Origin: Echinococcus granulosus
Lineage: Eukaryota; Platyhelminthes; Cestoda; Cyclophyllidea; Taeniidae
Direction of reading: 5' to 3'
Length of the DNA stretch: 64,000 nucleotides
Assembly: GCF_000524195.1 (NCBI RefSeq)
Contig: NW_020170403.1
Location: forward strand, 667,811 to 731,810
A model generated the notes under the pieces. It did no database searches. It saw only the letters and a list, made by a program, of their open reading frames with translations, and was not told the origin of the DNA. This document shows positions 24,836-41,155 of the stretch, piece by piece (the stretch's first letter is position 1; the number at the start of each line of letters is the position of its first letter). The translations under genes and the position numbers were made by a program.

Positions 24836-24968
24836 ATCCATCCATCCCGTATCCATCCATCCATCCCGTATCCATCCATCCATCCTTTCATCCTGTATCC
24901 ATCCATCCATCCATCCCGTATCCATCCATCCATCCATCCTTTCATCCTGTATCCATCCATCCATCCAT
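24836..24968. repeat. ATCC minisatellite with higher-order units
   Basis: Runs of ATCC are punctuated in order by CCCGT, TTTC and CTGT. The set CCCGT-(ATCC)n-TTTC-ATCC-TGT-(ATCC)n occurs twice, giving a higher-order unit of roughly 50 bp that has itself duplicated. Confidence 0.85.
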
Positions 24969-27900
24969 TTTTTGTGATTATGAGTGTGAAGCACTTGCTC
25001 GCACTTCATTCCTTATTAATATTTGTTTCAACTCAGCTTTCCTACACGACTCATTTAAAACAATAAAATATGCCTCCCGAATTGGGCCTTTTCTAATAAA
25101 CGACGATGTATTATGCATTTATTAGTGTTACAAACTAGCTGCACACTTATACTGCTTCCATGCCAAGCGTCACGACGGAAAGCAGCATTTCAACTCGATT
25201 TTAAAGGCACCCTTCTGAATATCATCAAACCAAAATGTGTTTTTGCAGCGCTGATGACGACGCGACTGACCAAATCCTCGAACAAAATTAGAACTCAAAA
25301 AATTATTTTTCACTTTCAAGCATGCCCATTGCAAGCACAAACGTGACATGGCCGTGTCTTGACGTAACACGAAAGAAGTTAAAAATAAGTTTTATTTTAC
25401 CAACTCAGCAGAGTCTAGCTCAGCTTTTCCGAGCGCATAGAAACGCATTTCTGATAAAAGCTATTTTTTGGGCCAAAAAGTCTAATAACCATTCAAGCAG
25501 CCTAGTGAACTCCCCACTTGATGGCATGGACGTTCAGCAAGTCACGTTAGCCTCATGTGACTTCCATTTACTGCCTGAGGTGAATTTTTGCCTCGAAAAA
25601 GGCCTCCTACACCAAATTACGGCAGTAGATCATTTGTAAAAAAAAGCATTTTGAGATTAATTAACACTTTAATGGCAAAATTGCCAGTGACTTGTACATA
25701 TCTTAATTTAGTAACTGCATGACACGTGACGACCAAACTAAACGAGAGGCAACGGATACAAAAGCGACTAATTAGATGTTTTGACACTTTAGCCTTTCCT
25801 TCAAGCTAATCCGCTTCATTCAACTATTTTCAGCTTTTGGGCAAAATACTACTGACTTGACACCATTAACGCATTACTGTTGGTCATTTTTAATTTAGCA
25901 AACGTCAACTATTGAATTAACTGATAATTGCTTTTCCACTCACTGATCCAATATACCTTAGAAACTGATTTCCCAACACTTATCTTCTGATTTAATTGAA
26001 AAAAAAATTGGGGCCGACTGCCCACCACCTACTGATTAAATCCAGTTTTGGATTGTCAAACATCACAGTCAAAACGGCAATCGATTTTCTATGGTTAATT
26101 ACACCAACCCTCCTTCATCGTGCCTTTGTTGAAGCCGATGTGGGGTATAACAAGTGGCCGAGGCGCCATTTCATCCCGTCAAATTTCTACATCCCCTATT
26201 GGTTCAAGTAGCGAATGGACCAACCAATCAGATGGCCTCTGTGGGCTAAATTTAGCAGTTCAGTGATGGATGGCTCTGCGGCTGTTAGTAAGTCCTGCTG
26301 ACCTGGTCCTTTACCAAATGGCAGGCAGCGCGAACTAGATACTGTTTCAGTGCACTACGTGAGGTGCACGCATAAATTTCTAGCTTTCTGAATATTAGGG
26401 TAAGGACCAGGATACAACAATCGTATAGTCATTAAACATACGCGTACCGTCCCGTGCCATCGGTAGCTTATATTTGAGACATGAAAGTTTTGCTCAATCT
26501 AACCAAAGGTAGAGAGGTGGGATTCTCGGTCTTAGTTTTGTGAGTAATAGACAGGGAGGGTGAGATGTGGATTTATATTGTTTTAGTTTTGTGGGGCGGG
26601 TAATGAGTTGCAACATTAGCGGCAGCAGCAACAGAAGGAACAAGATAGGAGAGTGCGGGCCAAACTTATCCCCTTTACTCATTCCTCTCTCGCCTCTACT
26701 AATGAGCTTACTCCTCGGCGGCAGAAATCGCCGGCAGCAGCGTCGTGGATTTTCACAGCGACAGCGCGTTCGATAACTCGCGTGCGCACGTGCATCCTGC
26801 GTGCATGGGTTGGTGCATTTGCCTGCTGGTTGCATGCACGCACCCATGCACTGAATGCGTCCCTGCAGATATGTGGACATATGGGCCAGTGGGCGTAGCC
26901 ACACGCGCTTTGGCCAATAGCGTGCGGTGACTCATAGTTCAGCTAGATGCTGCTGTTACAGGATTTTCCGTCCCTCGCTTACTTGCCTATCCGCCCGCCT
27001 GCGCGCCCTCTCCCTGCGCCCACCCGCTTGCCTGCCTCTCTCACTCCTCTTCGTCAAGTCATCAGAGATGCCGAAGCATTTGCATAACTGCTGCTGCTGC
27101 TAAAGCATGCTAATTTGGCTTGCATAGGCACGAGGATTAACAGAGGGGAAAATTTAAATAGCGCTATTGCCCGCCCACAACTCTAAATGTAGCATTAAAT
27201 CTCACCAAGTAAAAACACTGAATCGCATACGCCGACTGCCACCGTCGCAGCCAAGCGGTGAAAAAGCCGAAGTATCGATTTTAGGGCATCGCATTTCGCG
27301 CAGCAATAGCGGCCACTCCTGTCATCACATGATAAAGAATTATTTTAAACCTAAAAAAAGATCCTTGCAATTATTAGCCATTTTTGATTGTCACAGTAGT
27401 CTAGACGTAGGGAACAGATGTTCACGCTTGTGGGGCCTTGTCACCAGCATGGAGTAACTGCTTGGTCTGCACTCGACAAATGCTTTTTTCCCCTTTAAAA
27501 GTAAACGCTTCAGCACTGCCGTCTGAAAGTAAGGAGGCAAATCTAAGGCCCCACAAATTTGCACCTCTGGTAAAATTTAAGCACACAAGGCGAACATGCT
27601 ATTCCTCCACCTGTACTTCCTTGTACTATTAACGAGAATCACTTTCTTTGTTATTTCCCATTCTAGTCCGGTGGAGAATCCAATCATTTGATGTTAAGAC
27701 CTCGGAACATGCCCACCCTCCCCTGTGCCTCCCAGTCTTCATTCCTTCTTGTGGCAAATTTTCCAATCAACTAGCCAAAGCAATGGAATGTTTCCTCAGT
27801 TTCCATGCCTGCAGGTTGGTGTGTCGTGAAGCGATACACGGCTAGTAGTGTGTTACGTTTGCTTGTTCAATACATTGTGCGCTTAAAGCGTGAGAGGGTG

Positions 27901-30900
27901 AGATGACGATATGACCTCCATTCCAGCACGGCAGCGGCTGACCAAAAGGACTTGGCAAAATGACCTCATGGGGGGATTCAATATCTATTTTCATTTGAGG
28001 GCGCAAGAATGATAGAAATTGGCTTGGGTATGGCATTCGCATGGTCACTGGTCTCCAGCATATGCGTGGTTGTGCTTTCTTTCTTTCCCATAGGATAAAG
28101 AGAGTGCGAGAGGGTAGGCATTACTCGCATGCATTTGTCTCCTAGCGATAGTGTTGCCACGGTAACCAAAGTGGCGTTCTACACCGCACAACACTCGCCA
28201 TTCCATATTTGTCCCATGATGTGGCGTTTTTTGTCCTGATGGCACAATTAGTTGGGGAGTAAGGGATAGTGGCAATAGTCGTAATAGGGGTGTTCCGCCT
28301 CCTTGCATCACTCCTTCTCCGACTCCACCCAAAGGACTTTGAGTGGGGTGGGGGAAGATGGCACGCAAGTCCGTACGTGCATGTCCACACGCCCTTTTAA
28401 CAACGACCAACTGCATTAGCCGTATCAAAAACAGACCAGTCGATGGGGGTCTAGTTGTAGTGCTATTGCCATCGCGTATAGAGTCAAACGGAGTATAGTC
28501 CATTTAACCAATCATGTAGGGAGCCGTTGGATTTGGTCTTGGGCAAACCAATCGAAAACGGTATTGGCGGATGAATCCCCTCGTCTTGATAACCGATTTT
28601 GTACCGCTTTTCGTTGGAGATACCTGTAAGCTAACATTTGAATACCGACTCAGCAAATAATAACGATACTAATTTTGGTCGCCATTAAGTTTGGATTCTT
28701 GTTACCCAAAGGCTCTTGATGTCACAAAAACTTTGAAAAGGTCTGAGAAGCCCTTCGAATTCGGTCATTTTTGTGTCGGCTGAAAGCAATGTGACCACGA
28801 CGGTGGGAATTTGGGCAGTTCCTCTGGGGAAATCAATCTGAATACGCTATAGCCGCCTAGTCAAGCTACACGCAGCTCATAAACTTAATTTGGGTTGGAG
28901 AAGAGGTGAAAAGGCTCTGGAACACAAATAACTTCGGAGCAGCACGTTTATACATTTACAGGGCGAGCTTCAACGCAAACAGGAAGCCATTAATATCTGT
29001 GTGGTCTTGCAAACAGGCTCTTTATAACTTAAGCCTTTTAAAGCCACGATGGATGTGAAACGGAAACTATCGCCTGCCGGTTGGTTCAGTTTTGCGGACT
29101 CGTTGGATAAGCGCCAATCCAAGAACAGGAGAAACTCAAGCCCAGGAAACCCTGGAATTGCTGCACCGTCTGTCGGGGTAATCCACCCAGAGTTCTGGGT
29201 GAATTTAAGAATTTGGCATTGGCGGTTAAACCTTCGTATTAAAAAGGTGGATTCAGTTATTTTGAGCTTTCAAAGCCCATGAACCGATTAAAATTATCTA
29301 TGAAACATGGAGATGGTAAATATTCAGAGCTTGATTTAGATCTATTCGATGAGCCCATGGCAATTATGTCATGAAGATGGTTCACTTAGCAAGAAATATC
29401 CTGGGGCCGTCAAAACTCACCATTATGACTTCAAAGGCCACTCCAAAATTCCCACCTGTGTGACAGAAATGGGGGATGTACCAGGGATTACATGGAGCAT
29501 GCTTCGAACAAGACCACACACGACCTCCTTCCCCACTTTAACCTAAATGAATAACTTCACAGCCGTGAAACACCGAAATCGAGACGCTTCCATTAACGGC
29601 TCAGTGGTAGCTCCATTAAGGAGACATCGACTTTTGTTTCTCCACTGACTCGATAAGGAACCTCCCTATGCAATCATCAAAGCGAAATTTTGTGTCGCAG
29701 CAAGGTGCACTGCGTTTATAGGGCAGACTAGTGCAACTTCTGTCCCTTCTTTTTTTTACCTTGGAGGCTATATCGTAGAGCGTTTCACAATTGCCAAGTC
29801 CCCAAACTCCTGAACACACCTCCGGGATATTGAGCATTGAACCCTCCTCGCAGTGATTCGGCAGTGGGCTTAGCGATGGCAAGCACGTTGGGGCACGGTA
29901 GGCTGAACGTATATCTGTTGTTCTGTTTAAGAAATAACTTTCTATAACCTCTGCAACCAACTCCACAAATCGCAGTATTGACAATAATGACAGCAGAACA
30001 GGCAAACGTTCTCCCAGAGCACATGTGCCTGGAGAATCCTCGGAACGTAGCAATTTCTAACGTAGAGATGGATTTCAAAGCTAGTGAACACCAAACTACC
30101 CACCTTGACTCATTAAACAAATCCTCAGCGACTGGGTAGCTTACCACCTCCATTAGCCCTGCAGTGGTAAGTGAACACAGGAGAAGGTGGATGGCGCCTA
30201 TGCTCGTCGCTTCGGTAAGCTGCGTTTCCCCAGACGCATCCAAGCGCGATCCCGTAGACACACAAGCGACTCCGTAGAAATTATGAGCAATGAGGACTAA
30301 ACTCCATGGGATGCCAAACAGCAGCCCCAACTACTCGATAGATGAGAAAACTGCTGAACAAGGAACTCAACACTAGGATTGGCTAAGGCAAACAATCGGG
30401 GTTAGATAGCAAGTGCCTCTCCCGATAACACCGTATTAGTGGATACGCAAGGGAATTAAGGAACTGACCTGATTAAAAACATCCTCCAAAGCCCCTCAGC
30501 CAAGACCTCTTTTCATAGTCTCTTCATGAGCTATGTGCACAAGAGACCGACTTACCTATCCAGGGAGCACACTGAGTGAAACTACTTACCGCCACTTAAC
30601 TGCACAGCAGTTCACATTTGCTACGACTTCCAGTTCTTCCAGGTTGAAAAACAGACACCCAACTGTATCCCTACCGTTTGGGTAATGAAGTAACGTCCGA
30701 GAGCTCGGCACAATAGGGGCAGGTGCAGTACCTTGAAGCAAGAGTATAGCCTGAGAATAATCAAAATCTGGTTCCCTGACTTGATAAGAGATCCTCAACA
30801 GATCCATTCTCAAATGATGAAGGCAAGACACTGACTAAAGAAAACCGACCTGCGAACTGTCTGCATCTTAACAAGGATTCCGATTTACAGACAAATTTCT

Positions 30901-31179
30901 GAGTTACTGAACACCATGCATCCAAATCCCTGACAAGTACGCAGTAAGTGAGACAGCAGAAGGCACAGACGGGAACTGTTCTGCTGAGAACTGTTCCAAC
31001 ACAACCACTTCACGCTGCTCCATCCACCATGAAAGCGCAACGAGGACAGAGCCACCGAGGAAAGAAAGCACAACGGACACACGCGTACATTATTTTTGGG
31101 TCAACAGCTTATTATAGAATCAAATTCACCAAGAGAAAGAGGATCTAACGCAGTTTTCCTTGCTGCGGGACATTTTACA

Positions 31180-32559
31180 GTGAGATTGAGTTAAAGATAG
31201 GGAGAGAAAAATGCAGAAACATCAAAGGTTGTTGTGGTGGTGGCAGTGTGGAGGCGGCGGAGGCAGCAACGAAGAGGGGAAAGAAGAGACGGACGCTCTC
31301 CCCTTTCACCCTCAAGGTCACCACTACGATAACAATCACCAGAAGAGGTCTGTGAAGAGCGCGCATACACAGGCGGGGGTTAAGAAAGAACAAGAAAACG
31401 GAAAGTAGGATCATATTGCACTGAAAATTGGGCAGTGTGGGGTGTGGCAGCCATGTGAATGTATGTGCTTGTGTTTGTGTGCAACCGCGCAGTTTGTGCT
31501 CTTCATTGTGTACGTAGGTAATGTAAACGGTTTTCTTGTCAAAAATAACAACGGCGAGTGGGCAGGGTATGGGAGGAGGGAGGACCTGCATTCCTGTGTT
31601 TGCGAGGCGTTTTCTCTAAAGGACGCGCGGTTCCACAGGAAATGAGACAGAAAAAACATTTATCATTATCACACGCACACACCTACACACACACGTTGAG
31701 AGGAAAAGGGAAAAGGCACGGATTTCGGATCGCCAGTGCTTGAAGAGAAAAGAGTGCGGCTTTTTAAACCTTACGCGTACGATGGTGGGGTGGAACGATG
31801 GAACAGGGTTAACTGATCGGTCAGGTCGGTACCTAAGCACGTGTATTTTCGTCACCAGTGAAACCAAAAACCAACAAACCAACGAACGAACATCAGAGGC
31901 GATGAAAAATAAAATAAAATGAATAAATGTGAGAGAAGGACACAGAAGGGGAAAAAAAAGAGCAAAGCAGAACGACGAGGCGTGTACGCGTGGCAAAATT
32001 TACATTTTCATAGGGCGGCACACCCCCAAACACACGCAGAGAAATACGTCAAGAAAGTAGAGAGGACCAGAGGAGAGACGGGGCAAGAAAAAGCGGTGCG
32101 AGTGGAAAACAGCACCGAGGCGAGGTCATGTATACACAGAAAAAGGGTGGGGGGAGGTCAACGACATGCGAGAGGGAGGGAGGGGAAATGCAGGGCCGGC
32201 GGCGACAGGTGTGGTTAAATGGGGCGTCATCATCAATATCATCATCACATTCGCTTTACTCGAAGAGATAGAGCCGAAGACAGAGAATGTGTGTGTGTGC
32301 ACATGTAGTTCGATGAGAGAGGCGAGCTAATAGCACCTGGGAGAATGAAATGTGATCGAAGCGAGTGACTGAATGAGAGAGAGTTAGCGATTGAAGAGAA
32401 GGAGGAGGAAATGAGCGCGCACACCACACGAACACACACACATGCACACACTAAGAAAGATTGAGACAGACGCCGGCGGCAGCAGCAGGAGGAGTGGTGA
32501 TTGTAGTGGCAGTAGTAGTAGTAGCAGTTGTTAGCAGCGACGGTGGTAGAGTGAATAGT
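31180..32559 (-). other. C/T- and CA-rich 3' flank (possible 3' UTR) of the G-beta gene
   Basis: On the gene's own strand this sequence is pyrimidine-rich, with CA repeats near 31670-31700, 32287-32300 and 32410-32455 (plus-strand coordinates). It directly follows the G-beta stop codon. I saw no AATAAA on the minus strand in this block, so transcript end is undetermined. Long open frames here come from composition bias, not coding. Confidence 0.4.
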
Positions 32560-38100
<5,541 letters not shown>

Positions 38101-38130
38101 TGTAATTTGGCGAATGAGGAGTTAAGGGCT
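38101..38130 (-). promoter_or_regulatory. Splice acceptor 28 nt upstream of the G-beta ATG
   Basis: On the minus strand a tract TATTTCTTTGCAG precedes a 28-nt leader and then the ATG. This is either a 5' UTR intron or a spliced-leader trans-splice site. No upstream coding is needed because the protein is already full length. Confidence 0.5.
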
Positions 38131-39096
38131 GCAAAGAAATACATTGGGGAAACTAAAATGAAGGCAAAGTCGCTGGTGTGCAGATTTGTTTTTCAACGCA
38201 TGCATAATTATAGGGCAATGACAAACAAACCAGTCACATCGCAATGTTGAATGTCTAGATTGCATTAAGTGATAAAGGTTGAGCCAGATAAGTATTAAGG
38301 GAAACAGGGCATATAAACAGGCAGATAAAAGCAGAAAAAGTTGCTTCGGACACAAGTCTGGTAAACCAGAAAAACAGCATCATCTAAGTATTTGATGAGA
38401 TTGGATATCAAACTACCAGGTAATAAAACAAATGCAATAATAGAAACTACTTAACAGTGTCAAATAAGTGCCAATAACCTGGAATACTAAGGAAGCATAA
38501 CAGCCGATGAAATCTGCGATTGTCTAGTAACAAGTTACCCGAAAGAGTAGCAGAATGAATTATCTTAAATTTGATGACTAATTTAGAGAATTCCAATAGA
38601 AGACTGAACTGACAAGGTAGCGGATTAGTTAGTGATGAACAGTATGCGCTACAAAAATTGGTACAGTGCAATAGAAATAATATTGACCCAACCATTATAC
38701 CAGATGACGATAACAACTGTATTACCTAGACCAAAAATCACAATTTTTAGGAAAAAGGCAGATGAATAACCCAACTACAGTGACACTTCGAATACATCGC
38801 CCAAGAAGATAACAAATTCACCGGAATTAAAAAGGCAAATGATGTACAGTGAAAAATCTCTTCGACGGGATGAGCAACCCCATATACTGATAATAAACCC
38901 AAAGGCCAAACAAAACAGGCACTAAAGCCAAACAAGACGTATTGAGAAAAGAACCAAAAACCTCAAGGGAAATAAGAAAAGGTGGAAGACGTAGTAGGAA
39001 CGACAAAATATGCCAAGATAATTACCTTAAACTAACGCGAAATATATCCAACACGATGGCAGAAAGAAGACTTTCGAATTAGCACCACTTCGGCCA

Positions 39097-39126
39097 GATT
39101 TTTGTTTGTTATAACAAACAAAAATC
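39097..39126. repeat. Perfect 30-nt palindrome
   Basis: GATTTTTGTTTGTTA is followed directly by its exact reverse complement with no spacer. It could extrude as a cruciform or be a relic of mobile-element terminal repeats. Confidence 0.9.
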
Positions 39127-39639
39127 ATAATGGCGATTCCATATTCAAATCGCATTTAAACTGCGAAAATTTTACCATAATTTTTGTTTATAAAGTAATT
39201 AAAATATACAATTCGTGCAGATCTAAGTGTTTTAAAATGAACCAAAGTGTACATACCTTTTCACAATAATTGAAACATACACAATTTTGCCAATTATATT
39301 CAGCCTAAAGGAATTCTTTTCTGTCTTTCAAAAAAAGTTGCGACAATTTTGTAGCAAAATAAACACAAAAAACAGCACCGATGGTTTAATTACTCATTTA
39401 GCAATTGAATTAGCAACGCGCCGGTTATGCTGTAATATTTTAGTTTGTTTAATTTTGAGATTTGATAAGAGGCTGTTTTGGGTCACCAATATTAAGATAC
39501 TGATGGGTTGGATGGCCTTTAGTGCAAGCCACAACCATCAGTCCTTTCCATATTGCGGATATAGATATAATCTGCTTTAGCAGATTGGCTTTTCGCCCTC
39601 AGGAAAGTCTCAAAGTTTTATAAAACTAAATTACTTGGA

Positions 39640-40040
39640 TGTTTTGCAGTGCTTCAAGACTCTTCTAAAAAGAATAGTACATATAATGCTTGGACAGAAT
39701 ACAAACATTCGGCACAGAGAGGGTATTTTGGCTACTAGTGTAGCGTCTTGAGACTTCTCTGAAGACCAAAGAGACACAATACTCGGGTAGAATATATATA
39801 TATATTCAGCATAGAGAAGGTGTTCAGGCTACTGGCATGGCCCTAAGGCCGGCTCACCCAGCGAGGTACAGGAAGGCTAATTCAAAAATTCAAAAGTGGT
39901 GCCTCAACAATACTAAAGTATAAACCACCATTGCATTACAACTGGCATAGCCCGAAGGCCGGTTCACCCGGCTCAATGGAAAGGCCAAGTCAAAATTGTC
40001 TTCTCACCAATATTGAGAGATAAGCAACCATCGTACTACA
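39640..40040 (+). repeat. Solo-LTR-like copy 0, split by insertion of copy 1
   Basis: Left part 39640-39738 and right part 39941-40040 together make one diverged copy of the family, ending in ...CATCGTACTACA. The join point in the family consensus is GCTACTGGCATG. The two parts are separated by copy 1 with a 5-bp duplication of the target (ACTAG left, ACTGG right). Confidence 0.65.
39739..39940 (+). mobile_element. Solo-LTR-like element, copy 1 (202 bp)
   Basis: It begins TGTAGCGTC and ends GCATTACA, so it has the TG...CA termini of LTRs, with short inverted ends TGTA/TACA. Flanks at 39734-39738 and 39941-39945 form a 5-bp target duplication with one mismatch. There is no coding capacity. 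The size fits a solo LTR or an LTR of a terminal-repeat retrotransposon in miniature (TRIM); such elements are known in taeniid tapeworms, but matching to them is not tested. Confidence 0.7.
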
Positions 40041-40196
40041 GTAATACGATGGTGGTTTAACTCTCGGTATTGGTGAGGAGCCACTTTTGACTTGGTTATT
40101 GTGGCGCGCCGAGTGGGCTGGCCTATGGGCCATGCCAGTGGCACTTGTGCCTTCCGTATGCTAAATATATATATTGTGCCCAAGTATTATGGCTTC
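40041..40196 (-). repeat. Inverted, truncated LTR-like copy
   Basis: The reverse complement reads ACTGGCATGGCCCATAGGCC and then CCTCACCAATACCGAGAG to CCATCGTATTAC, the same blocks in the same order as copy 1. It abuts the end of copy 0, making a long near-palindrome centred at 40040. It lacks the first part of the family consensus. Confidence 0.65.
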
Positions 40197-40391
40197 TGTA
40201 GCGTCCGGGGAATCCGTGAAGACGAAGGAAGACAAAATACTAGGGCAGAATATATATTCAGCGCAGAGAAGGTGTCTGGACTTTGGCATGGCCCAAAAGG
40301 CCAGCCCACCCAGCGAGGTACAAAGGGGCTAGTTCGAAACACAAAGGTGACGCCTCACCAATACCGAGGGACAAGCCACTATCGTATTACA
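40197..40391 (+). mobile_element. Solo-LTR-like element, copy 3 (195 bp)
   Basis: It starts TGTAGCGTCCGGGG and ends CGTATTACA, with the same internal blocks as copy 1, including CTAGGGCAGAATATATATTC and GGCCAGCCCACCCAGCGAGG. No clean target duplication is visible because its left side abuts the inverted copy. Confidence 0.65.
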
Positions 40392-40552
40392 TTTGGCACA
40401 ATTGTGCTGAAAATGTGCTAGTTCTATGGTACCTGATTCCTAACAATATTTCATTTAAATAGTACTCTGTTTGCTTTGGGATTATTTTCCGATAAATATA
40501 AAAACTTTAATCTGTACGCCTGATTCGTGCTTTTGAACTACCTTTTAAGTTG

Positions 40553-40740
40553 TTTTATATTGCATTTTAAGACTTCCTTTAAAGTCGAAAAAGGCACAAT
40601 GCTAGGGCAGAACAGGTATTGTCGGCCTCCAGCAGAACTTGAAGCTACTGGCGGCAGCAAAGGCCTAGTCACTTAGTAGAGGTGTAGAATTAAGAATTAA
40701 TCAGACAAGCAAAGTATCACACTCATATCATTGTTATCTT
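40553..40740 (+). repeat. Diverged LTR-like copy 4
   Basis: Shares GACTTCCTTTAAAGTCGAAA, CACAATGCTAGGGCAGAA and GAAGCTACTGGCGGCAGC with the family in order. The 3' half is poorly conserved, so the right boundary is approximate. Confidence 0.5.
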
Positions 40741-41155
40741 GCTTCATAAACGGTAGAGTTGAATCCAAGAAGGGTTTTAACGAAGTTCAGGAATATTTTA
40801 TGAGGATTACGAAAGTATATAAAGGCAATTTTCAATTTGACACCTTTTTTGGCTAAGTGGTTTTTTGCTTTAATTGACGGAACTTTGTGAGTTGTTTGGT
40901 TTTTTCGTTAAACCAGCGTTCCTTTGAAAGTTCATGCTTGTGGTGGGTTGTCTTTGTTCATTGATGTCTTAACTGCTCTAGTATTCCTTTTATTGCATGT
41001 TTTCTTTGTCCGTCAGTATTCTTGCTTTTTGATGTCTTTTGGGACTGTTGTTAACTGTCACTTCGAGTGTTTCATCACATGCGATAATGGTTTTGTGACC
41101 TTAGTAGTTCATACAGATCTTCAGTCTGGTTTGCCTTCTTGGCTTCTGATGCTGA

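Larger units (their letters stand above)
24122..32559. other. Long intergenic region between convergent syntenin-like and G-beta genes
   Basis: No exon chain is supported across 8.4 kb. It contains ATTC/ATCC microsatellites (24763-24968), a CpG-richer block with CAG/CGG triplets and TGCATGCACG words near 26600-27060, and a purine-rich plus strand from about 31180 to the G-beta stop. A short ATG frame at 29049 ends in a possible donor but has no partner exon I can find. Confidence 0.5.
38131..41155. other. Intergenic region with LTR-like repeat cluster
   Basis: A/T-rich sequence between divergent G-beta and coiled-coil genes. It holds a perfect 30-nt palindrome (39097-39126) and at least five copies of one short LTR-like repeat between 39640 and 40740. 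I see no exon. Confidence 0.6.

Noticed and set aside
29049..29180. Possible first exon (MDVKRKLSPAGWF...) with a GTAATC donor
   Set aside because: No downstream plus-strand exon could be joined to it before the convergent G-beta gene.
29785..30330. 181-codon minus-strand open frame
   Set aside because: Unusually long but contains no motif I recognise, has no partner exons, and its composition does not look like a folded protein. Kept unassigned.
31180..32250. Several overlapping open frames on both strands
   Set aside because: They arise from purine/pyrimidine bias and CA repeats that contain few stop codons; no protein motif.
39739..40391. Hammerhead ribozyme in the LTR-like repeat (CTGAAGA near GAAG)
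   Set aside because: CTGAAGA fits the CUGANGA core, but there is no room for stem II before GAA and no matching stem I/III, so a ribozyme is not supported.
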